In this document: positions 1-4,672 of the stretch, piece by piece
How positions within the stretch are numbered: the first letter of the stretch is position 1
How the letters are laid out: every line of letters begins with the position of its first letter
NCBI GenBank assembly: GCA_003648395.1
Contig: QMPB01000375.1
Coordinates: 1-5,393, forward strand
From: Bacteroidota bacterium
GTDB taxonomy: Bacteria; Bacteroidota; Bacteroidia; Bacteroidales; UBA1556
Length of the DNA: 5,393 bases
Reading direction: 5' to 3'
The notes under the pieces: model-generated
Database searches by the model: none
The model's input: only the letters and a program-made list of their open reading frames with translations
What the model was told of the DNA's origin: nothing
Position numbers and translations under genes: made by a program

Positions 1-89
1 AAGAATTGGTAAACTTGGTAATTTCATGATAGATATATTTTAAAGTTAATAAACTCTAAAAATACCTACTATTTCTTGTATTGCAAATT

Positions 90-104
90 ACCGCTGAAAG
101 CGGT
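90..104. other. Small perfect hairpin next to palindromic element A
   Basis: ACCGCT at 90-95 and AGCGGT at 99-104 form a perfect 6-bp stem with a GAA triloop. It is more GC-rich than its surroundings and lies just outside the large imperfect palindrome that begins near 108. Neither side has a convincing T-run (TTTA on the plus strand, TAATTT on the minus strand), so it is a weak terminator candidate. It may instead belong to the neighbouring repeat element. The rest of 1-107 shows no supportable gene. Confidence 0.35.
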
Positions 105-107
105 TTA

Positions 108-240
108 GTTCAACGGTTTGGCTATGAATAGTTGCCGATTTCGAAGCAATGATTTTTCAAGTTACTTTATATTTTAATACGAGCTATATACTTGATTTTA
201 CGACTATTTCGGCAATTATTTATGAGCCTTTGTTATGGGC
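108..240 (-). repeat. Imperfect palindromic element A, attC-like
   Basis: A long imperfect inverted repeat. The main left arm at 120-138 (GGCTATGAATAGTTGCCGA) pairs with 209-228, which read in reverse gives GGCTCAT, AAATAA, TTGCCGA. The arms agree at nearly all positions, with one extra C in the right arm. Outside this stem there is an asymmetric internal loop (115-119 against 229-231) and then an outer AAC/GTT pair (112-114 with 232-234). Inside, TCAAGT at 157-162 pairs with ACTTGA at 190-195. On the minus strand the element starts GCCCATAAC (240-232) and ends GTTGAAC (114-108); the latter fits the integron GTTRRRY core, the former does not strictly fit RYYYAAC. Stems broken by bulges with AAC/GTT at the ends are how attC sites look. 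A MITE- or REP-like repeat is the alternative. Confidence 0.5.
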
Positions 241-821
241 TTTTTAGTTTTATCTAATTTTTCTCCATTAGAGTTAATGTTTTTATTTTTTTCAAAATAG
301 CGGTAAATTCGTACTGCATCTTTTGTTTTATCTGATTCCATAAGACCATTGAATGAACTATCAACTAATAATACGGTTGGAAATCCAGAAATAATACCTT
401 TGTAATTGAACATGTCATTGATAAACTGTTCTTTATTTTTACCGTCAGTGATATTTCTTATTAAAGGCAAGTAGCTTCCTTCATGTAGGCATTTATAAGG
501 TACTTTTATATTATTCTTTGCCATAAAGCTATTTATCGAATTTGTATCACTTGCTACAATTAATAAAGATTGAACTGTGTCATTGTTTATATATTGATAG
601 TTTTTTGAATAATCATTTATTAAGCCTGCTTGAGAAAAACCACACCAAGAAACCCAAAAATATAGAATAGTATAAGGCTTTTCTTTAATATATTTCTTAA
701 AATCCTCTTTGTTGATTTTTAAACGTTCTTTAGCTAAATTCTTCTTTTCATCATTATATTGACAAGATAATATAATTGCAAAAACAGCTGTAAATGATAC
801 TAATAAAAATAATTTCTTCAT
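216..821 (-). CDS. Thioredoxin-fold lipoprotein with a CGFS site
   Basis: A 201-residue protein predicted to be exported and lipid-anchored. Residues 1-20 are a lipoprotein signal peptide: MKK, a hydrophobic stretch, then the lipobox I17-L18-S19-C20. The thioredoxin fold follows: a beta strand ending YFWVSWCGFSQ around residues 54-64, with the active-site cysteine at C60 followed by G61-F62-S63, and the cis-proline motif G146-F147-P148-T149. The second cysteine of a CxxC site is replaced by serine, so a normal dithiol thioredoxin reaction is unlikely. The only other mature cysteine, besides the lipidated one, is C111. The tail after about residue 178 is charged and Lys/Asn-rich. The ORF is open further upstream, to an ATG at 890, but that would run through a terminator-like hairpin and put 23 residues before the signal peptide, so the start at 821 is preferred. 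The last codons (PITKAHK and stop) lie inside palindromic element A. The substrate is unknown; a redox or thiol-handling role at the cell envelope is inferred from the fold only. Confidence 0.82.
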   Translation of the reverse strand: MKKLFLLVSFTAVFAIILSCQYNDEKKNLAKERLKINKEDFKKYIKEKPYTILYFWVSWCGFSQAGLINDYSKNYQYINNDTVQSLLIVASDTNSINSFMAKNNIKVPYKCLHEGSYLPLIRNITDGKNKEQFINDMFNYKGIISGFPTVLLVDSSFNGLMESDKTKDAVRIYRYFEKNKNINSNGEKLDKTKKPITKAHK

Positions 822-844
822 TATCACTAATTTTAGGCATAAAA

Positions 845-873
845 TATCAGGGCGCATTTGAAACGCCCTGATA
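845..873 (-). terminator. Hairpin between the two lipoprotein genes, likely terminator or attenuator
   Basis: TATCAGGGCG at 845-854 and CGCCCTGATA at 864-873 form a perfect 10-bp stem with a 9-nt loop. Read on the minus strand, the stem is followed by TTTTATG (844-838), a short T-run. It begins only a few bases after the stop of the upstream lipoprotein gene and ends 23 bases before the ATG of the thioredoxin-like gene. It could end the upstream transcript, reduce read-through into the downstream gene, or protect the 3' end of a processed mRNA. No -7 box is visible between the hairpin and the downstream ATG. Confidence 0.7.
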
Positions 874-879
874 ACAAAC

Positions 880-1503
880 TTATTGAACAACTATATATTT
901 CTGTCCGTCACTATCCGTTTGAACTGCATAGTTACCTGAAACAACAATACTATTTCCACTTTCCAATTCCATTAGCGATATAAATACCGGGTTGTCTATT
1001 ACATAAGGTTTTGAAATGGAAATTTCATCTGAATAAAAGAAATCGTTATAACCATCACTATTTGGTTTGATTGTAAAAATTATTCTACCATCATCTAATT
1101 TAATATACTCGCCATCAATTTTTTGAGAAACCTCAAAATCAAAATCTATTTCCTCACTTGATAATGGCTGACCATCTCCTTCTCCTCCATTGTTATTTAT
1201 CGTACCAGGAATGGCACAGCTTCCTATACCATAACATCCTGCTGTTGTTATTATAGTGCCATCAGGATGCGTTATAGATGACATTTCATATTGCCCCTCT
1301 GCTAACTCAACAACTACTTTAATTATTACGGCAGCAGCTAAATATACTAGCCATGGTGCAATAGGCTTGTCTACTTCATTACTACTTTCAGTATTTTCAA
1401 CAGATCGATTTAATTGTTTAACTTCTTCTTTTTTACATGAAGTTACTAAATTTAGCACAAAAAACACTAATACTAAACTTGTCATTCTTTTAAATGTGTA
1501 CAT
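880..1503 (-). CDS. Predicted lipoprotein of unknown function
   Basis: A 207-residue protein with no family I recognise. Residues 1-23 form a lipoprotein signal: MYTFKR, a hydrophobic core, then V20-T21-S22-C23 followed by KKEE, a common start of mature Bacteroidota lipoproteins. After a polar linker, residues 50-68 are strongly hydrophobic (PWLVYLAAAVIIKVV) and could be a second membrane segment or a buried helix. Next comes a short Cys-containing section, C90 and C96, which could form a disulfide, then a Gly/Asn-rich linker (about 99-113). The C-terminal half has alternating strand-like segments (about 118-207) and ends SGNYAVQ...GQKYIVV, suggesting a small beta domain. M1 is preferred over M7 because it supplies the basic residues before the hydrophobic core. 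The thioredoxin-like lipoprotein gene follows 58 bp downstream on the same strand. The two cysteines make this protein a conceivable substrate or partner of that neighbour, which is inference only. Confidence 0.75.
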   Translation of the reverse strand: MYTFKRMTSLVLVFFVLNLVTSCKKEEVKQLNRSVENTESSNEVDKPIAPWLVYLAAAVIIKVVVELAEGQYEMSSITHPDGTIITTAGCYGIGSCAIPGTINNNGGEGDGQPLSSEEIDFDFEVSQKIDGEYIKLDDGRIIFTIKPNSDGYNDFFYSDEISISKPYVIDNPVFISLMELESGNSIVVSGNYAVQTDSDGQKYIVVQ

Positions 1504-1538
1504 AATTTTATAATTATTTGCCTACTTTCAGATTATAA

Positions 1539-1652
1539 TTAAATTTCTGGTCGCTGTTTCGGCGTTAATTCCGACCGTTTGTGAACATTTATTCTCTGAA
1601 ACATATTTATGACACTTATATAATTTCCGATAAAGTCGGTAGCTTTTGTCAT
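1539..1652 (-). CDS. Possible 37-residue small ORF
   Basis: An ATG-to-TAA ORF reading MTKATDFIGNYISV... and ending TPKQRPEI. It lies 35 bp upstream of the lipoprotein gene on the same strand. Its composition is protein-like, with mixed codons including CGG, TCG, ACG, CCG and CGA, less AT-biased than the surrounding spacer. The frame is closed by a TAG only six codons before the ATG. No ribosome binding site or -7 box supports it. The stretch could equally be the 5' untranslated region of the lipoprotein mRNA, where GGTCG (1549-1553) and CGACC (1572-1576) could pair. A conserved reading frame in relatives would be needed to accept it. Confidence 0.25.
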   Translation of the reverse strand: MTKATDFIGNYISVINMFQRINVHKRSELTPKQRPEI

Positions 1653-1673
1653 TTTCTGTTTCTTTGTCTAATT

Positions 1674-1766
1674 GCCCATAACGAGTGAATATAATGACCT
1701 TCCATTTATTATCGTTTATTGTCGTTTATAAACGGAAATATAAAAACTATATCTACTAATGGGAGC
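1674..1766 (-). repeat. Imperfect palindromic element B, attC-like
   Basis: The outer arms are GCCCATAACGAGTGAATAT from 1674 and ATATCTACTAATGGGAGC ending at 1766, which pair with small gaps (CCCAT 1675-1679 with ATGGG 1759-1763). The inner stem is TTCCATTTAT (1700-1709) with ATAAACGGAA (1728-1737), 9 of 10 bases paired. A competing perfect 12-bp palindrome, CGTTTATAAACG, sits at 1723-1734, and TCGTTTAT is directly repeated at 1712 and 1722. The inner edge, GCCCATAAC at 1674-1682, is the exact inverse of the edge of element A at 232-240. The two elements share edge sequence and general build, but not their internal sequence. Confidence 0.4.
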
Positions 1767-1854
1767 TTTTACATTTTTAATTTTAATATTGTCACAAAAC
1801 TAATCAAAATAATAATACAAATAGTAATAATTAATATAAATAAAAGTAACAACT

Positions 1855-1966
1855 GGTAATTATACAATGGATTAATTATACAATGGATTAATTATACAAT
1901 GAATTAATTATACCATTATACCATTAAATAATTATACCATTAAACCATTAAACCATTAAATAATTA
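1855..1966. repeat. AT-rich degenerate octamer tandem tract
   Basis: Fourteen consecutive 8-bp units fit one register. The first part alternates TACAATGG (or TACAATGA) with ATTAATTA, making a 16-bp higher-order unit repeated three times. The second part is built of TACCATTA, AACCATTA and AATAATTA. The CCATT units are complementary to the CAATGG half, so the two parts can fold on each other imperfectly. The tract ends 6 bp before the dnaG stop codon, in what would be the 3' flank of dnaG mRNA. The sequence just before it (1767-1854) is AT-rich and shows nothing I can name. Confidence 0.8.
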
Positions 1967-1972
1967 ATTACC

Positions 1973-4060
1973 TTAATTCTTTCCTCCAATAAGTCGTCCC
2001 ATTCCTTGGTTAAGCTTGTTTTGCATAATGTCGAATTTGCGGTATTCTACCATTATATCATTTTGCTCTTCGGTAGATAGCTCTTTTTCTGAAAATTTGG
2101 TTAGCAGCTTTTTCTTCATCTCACTTATCTTGCGAACTTTCAAACTATAGATACATTCGTAGCATGCCCGTGCAACAACTTCTTGGTCGTTTTCGGCAGT
2201 TATGGATATTTGATGCTTGTCGAACCATATTGGACTTAAAGTATAATTCTCAGAGAGTAAATCTCCAGCTACTTTTCTTATTTCATCATTCTCATGGTTT
2301 ACAAAAAAACTGGATTTTAGTAGTCGATTATCTTCGTAAGCAGTAGCATACTCCTTGTAAATTGAGTTAAAAACCACATCTTCAAGTTCAATTTCATCTT
2401 CTAGCAAATCGCCAATAATAAATTCTATTACCGAAATATCACTCTCTTCACTTGCACTGAGCGTAGCTGAAGGGTCCTTTGCACTGAGCGCAGCCGAAGG
2501 GTCATCTTCTATTCTTGCAATCTCTGGGTTAAATACTATTTCACCAAAGTTTAGTAGCATTCTTATTATTTCGAGCTCATAGGGCCTATTTCTTTCCTCT
2601 ACAGTTATAATTTGTGGCTCTGGACTTTCTCCAATTGCCGCTTCCTCGTTAAAGAAATCTGCTGGTGGCTCATCTCCCATTCCTGGCGAAGAGCTTGTTC
2701 CAATGCCAGATTGTTGCTTGTCTCTATTATACTTCTCTTGTTTTTTAGAATGTTCTTTTCGGAGTATTTTTGCAACTTCATTTGTAAGAACTTCTTCCTT
2801 TACATTCAGCAGTTCAGAGGTTTCGCGAATAAAGAAAATCCTGTTTAGCTGCTCAGGAACCAAAGCAATGGTTTCAACAATTTGTCGTACTACATTGGCT
2901 TTCTTTAAAGGATCGCCTTCTGCTTCTTTGCTTAATAATTCGGATTTGAAATTAATGAAATTCTTAGCATTGCTCTCCAAAAAAGATGTTAGCTCGTCGG
3001 CACTATGATTCTTTGCATAAGAATCGGGGTCTTGGCCATCGGGGAATAAAATAACTCTAACATTCATTCCAGCTTTTACTATCATATCAATACCTCTAAA
3101 CGAAGCTTTGATTCCTGCAGCATCGCCATCATAAAGTATGGTTATATTAGGGGTATAACGTTTTATTAATCTTATTTGTCCTTCGGTAAGCGATGTTCCC
3201 GAAGAGCTAACAACATTCTCAATTCCCGATTGATAAAGTGATATAACATCAGTATAACCTTCTACTAAATAGCAATTATCCTTTTTTATAATTAGATTTT
3301 TAGCCAAATAAAGGCCAAAAAGAACATTACTTTTATCATAGATTAGTGATTCGGGAGAATTTACGTATTTTGGTTTCTTTTTGTCGGCAATAAGAATTCT
3401 ACCGCCAAAACCAAGTACTCTACCGCTAATATTATGAATAGGGAATATTACTCTATTTCGGAAACGATCATAAACTCCTCCTTGGTCTTTCTTGATAATT
3501 AGACCAGCTTTTACCAATGAGTCTTCAGTATAACCTGCCGCTTGTGCCTCAATAGCAAGTGCATCCCATTCCTCGGGAGAATATCCCAAATGGAATCTGT
3601 CAATTATATCTTGGCTATATCCACGTTCATTAAAGTAGCTTAAGCCTATTGCCCTGCCTTTGTCAGTTTCGATTAGGGTTTTGGAAAAGAACTCGGCAGC
3701 AAATTTACTGACAGCAAATAGCCCTTCACGTTCATTTTCGGCAGCAATTTGCTCTGGAGTTTGCTCCTCTTCTTCAATATGTATATTATACTTATTGGCA
3801 AGCCATTTTACGGCCTGAGGAAAATTAAGATGCTCATGCTTCATCAGAAAATCTACCGATGAGCCTGATTCTCCACATCCAAAACATTTATAGATATTCT
3901 TAGCAGGAGAAACAGTAAAAGAAGGTGTTTTCTCGTTGTGAAAGGGGCATAAACCTATTCGGTTGACACCTCGCTTAGTTAAAGAAACAAATTCTCCAAC
4001 AACCTCTTCTACTTTTGAAATATCAAGTACTTCCTGTACCGTTTGTTTAGGAATCATCAT
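1973..4060 (-). CDS. dnaG: DNA primase DnaG
   Basis: Synthesises RNA primers at the replication fork, working with the DnaB helicase. Of 695 residues, the N-terminal zinc domain has the CHC2 pattern C38-P-F-H41 ... C59-F-G-C62, with EKTPSF between. The RNA polymerase core follows (about 120-430): RFRNRVIFPI near 199-208, and the TOPRIM motifs EGYTDV (E267), YDGDAAG (D311, D313) and DPDSY (D344, D346), which supply the metal-binding acidic residues. A Lys/Gln- and Pro-rich linker (about 435-485) leads to the helicase-binding domain (about 490-690). That domain contains a duplicated nonapeptide, DPSAALSAK/DPSATLSAS (520-537), encoded by a 27-nt tandem repeat. ATG at 4060 was chosen; the next ATG (4057) gives MIPKQT, also typical of the family. 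The TTG at 4069 coincides with the end of a promoter-like box and is unlikely. All key residues are present, so the enzyme should be functional. Confidence 0.97.
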   Translation of the reverse strand: MMIPKQTVQEVLDISKVEEVVGEFVSLTKRGVNRIGLCPFHNEKTPSFTVSPAKNIYKCFGCGESGSSVDFLMKHEHLNFPQAVKWLANKYNIHIEEEEQTPEQIAAENEREGLFAVSKFAAEFFSKTLIETDKGRAIGLSYFNERGYSQDIIDRFHLGYSPEEWDALAIEAQAAGYTEDSLVKAGLIIKKDQGGVYDRFRNRVIFPIHNISGRVLGFGGRILIADKKKPKYVNSPESLIYDKSNVLFGLYLAKNLIIKKDNCYLVEGYTDVISLYQSGIENVVSSSGTSLTEGQIRLIKRYTPNITILYDGDAAGIKASFRGIDMIVKAGMNVRVILFPDGQDPDSYAKNHSADELTSFLESNAKNFINFKSELLSKEAEGDPLKKANVVRQIVETIALVPEQLNRIFFIRETSELLNVKEEVLTNEVAKILRKEHSKKQEKYNRDKQQSGIGTSSSPGMGDEPPADFFNEEAAIGESPEPQIITVEERNRPYELEIIRMLLNFGEIVFNPEIARIEDDPSAALSAKDPSATLSASEESDISVIEFIIGDLLEDEIELEDVVFNSIYKEYATAYEDNRLLKSSFFVNHENDEIRKVAGDLLSENYTLSPIWFDKHQISITAENDQEVVARACYECIYSLKVRKISEMKKKLLTKFSEKELSTEEQNDIMVEYRKFDIMQNKLNQGMGRLIGGKN
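2450..2503 (-). repeat. Two 27-nt direct repeats inside dnaG
   Basis: Copies at 2450-2476 and 2477-2503 agree at 23 of 27 positions. Each includes, on the plus strand, CACTGAGCG, then YAGC, YGAAGGGTC. Because 27 is nine codons, the array keeps dnaG in frame and reads DPSAALSAK then DPSATLSAS. It falls between IARIED and the segment SDISVIEFII, a variable loop at the start of the helicase-binding domain. The CACTGAGCG...CGAAG core resembles a short dispersed motif that I recall as frequent in many bacterial genomes, but I cannot verify this here. Confidence 0.9.
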
Positions 4061-4066
4061 AGAAAG

Positions 4067-4074
4067 CAAAAGTA
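4067..4074 (-). promoter_or_regulatory. Candidate -7 box of the dnaG promoter
   Basis: On the minus strand TACTTTTG (4074-4067) matches the Bacteroidota TAnnTTTG box. It ends 6 bases before the ATG at 4060, so a transcript started from it would have almost no leader. No good TTG is found 19-23 bases upstream (only TTC in TCTTCAAT), which lowers confidence. Confidence 0.4.
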
Positions 4075-4242
4075 ATAATTAATGAAGGATATTGAAGAGT
4101 AATTATTAAAATTATTAAGAATGTAATTAGTCTTGATAATAATCAGAATTATTGATGAGGATAATGATTGTTTTGGACTCATATTAATTCCTAATATAAT
4201 TGATACAAAGACTCCTAAAATCTATATTTTTAGTCAAAATAA

Positions 4243-4275
4243 TTGAGAGGGTTCTTTATAATTTTTTTATTTTTG
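4243..4275 (+). promoter_or_regulatory. Promoter of the MIP18/DUF59-like gene
   Basis: TTG at 4243-4245 and TATTTTTG at 4268-4275 match the Bacteroidota TTG-N(about 17-23)-TAnnTTTG promoter, with 22 bases between them. Transcription would begin roughly 30 bases before the ATG at 4312. The leader ends in an A-rich TAAATAAATAA run in place of a Shine-Dalgarno sequence, as is common in this phylum. Confidence 0.6.
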
Positions 4276-4311
4276 TTTAACGAATTTGGATGAAATTTTA
4301 TAAATAAATAA

Positions 4312-4608
4312 ATGAAAACAAAAGAAGATATAATTAATGCAATAAAGCATGTACAACATCCTGCCATTGCATACTCATTATTGGAGTTAGGAATTGTTAA
4401 GGGAGTAGAAGTTGAAGATAATACCGCTAAAATATCTTTTGCATTCCCTTTTGATAAAATACCCATAGCTATGCAGCTAATAAACTCAATTGCTTTCCCA
4501 ATAGAGGCTATAGGAGCTGAATTTGATTACGAAATAGTGCAAATGAATGAAGCCGAAAAGGAACGGTTTATGAAGATGGAGAAAGCTGGCTGGATAGGAA
4601 AGAAATAA
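4312..4608 (+). CDS. Small MIP18/DUF59-type protein, Fe-S assembly related
   Basis: A 98-residue cytosolic protein resembling the MIP18 (DUF59) domain, which also forms the N-terminus of Mrp/ApbC and is linked to Fe-S cluster assembly. The pattern is visible: helix 1 (about 4-15), the H16-P17 turn where many relatives have DPE, LLELGIVKGVEVE (23-35), a strand ISFAFPF (41-47), then a second helix and the final strand near 70-76. There is no cysteine anywhere, so the Cys seen in SufT-like relatives is missing and FPFDKIP occupies that place. The tail, EAEKERFMKMEKAGW, is helical and charged. The gene has its own promoter, is divergent from dnaG, and converges with htpG across a shared terminator. 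The exact role is not known; a scaffold or adaptor function is inferred from the fold. Confidence 0.75.
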   Translation: MKTKEDIINAIKHVQHPAIAYSLLELGIVKGVEVEDNTAKISFAFPFDKIPIAMQLINSIAFPIEAIGAEFDYEIVQMNEAEKERFMKMEKAGWIGKK

Positions 4609-4622
4609 GCCTGTAGAATGAA

Positions 4623-4654
4623 AAAACCTCAATGAAACTAATCATTGAGGTTTT
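4623..4654. terminator. Bidirectional intrinsic terminator
   Basis: AAAACCTCAATGA (4623-4635) and TCATTGAGGTTTT (4642-4654) form a perfect 13-bp stem with a 6-nt loop. On the plus strand the stem ends in TTTT; on the minus strand it runs into six T's (4626-4621). It lies between the stops of two convergent genes, 14 bp after one and 18 bp after the other, and can serve both. Confidence 0.88.
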
Positions 4655-4672
4655 ATAAATATTGTTCATTAT

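Noticed and set aside
1..43. End of a plus-strand gene entering from the left (frame reading RIGKLGNFMIDIF then TAA)
   Set aside because: Only 13 codons are visible, another frame is also open for a similar length, and nothing identifies a family. TTGGTAA repeated at 6 and 15 is too short to interpret.
822..890. N-terminal extension of the thioredoxin-like protein from the ATG at 890
   Set aside because: It would translate through the perfect 10-bp terminator-like hairpin and place 23 residues before a clear MKK lipoprotein signal peptide.
232..1682. A composite transposon with GCCCATAAC as terminal inverted repeats
   Set aside because: There is no transposase inside, no target duplication beside the 9-mers, and each 9-mer is itself one edge of a separate palindrome that extends outward.
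1855..1966. CRISPR array
   Set aside because: The units are 8-16 bp, contiguous and low in complexity, with no unique spacers and no cas genes nearby.
2164..3008. Plus-strand ORFs opposite dnaG
   Set aside because: They lie wholly inside the well-supported primase gene and have Cys/Leu/Ser-rich sequences typical of antisense reading frames.
4210..4235. Inverted repeat GACT...CTAAAA / TTTTAGTC in the dnaG upstream spacer
   Set aside because: The stem is short, AT-only in its longest part and bulged; in this base composition such a repeat is expected by chance.
4230..4466. Minus-strand ORF with a membrane-like stretch overlapping the MIP18/DUF59-like gene
   Set aside because: It overlaps the start and promoter of the better supported plus-strand gene, and its hydrophobic run reflects antisense AT-rich sequence.
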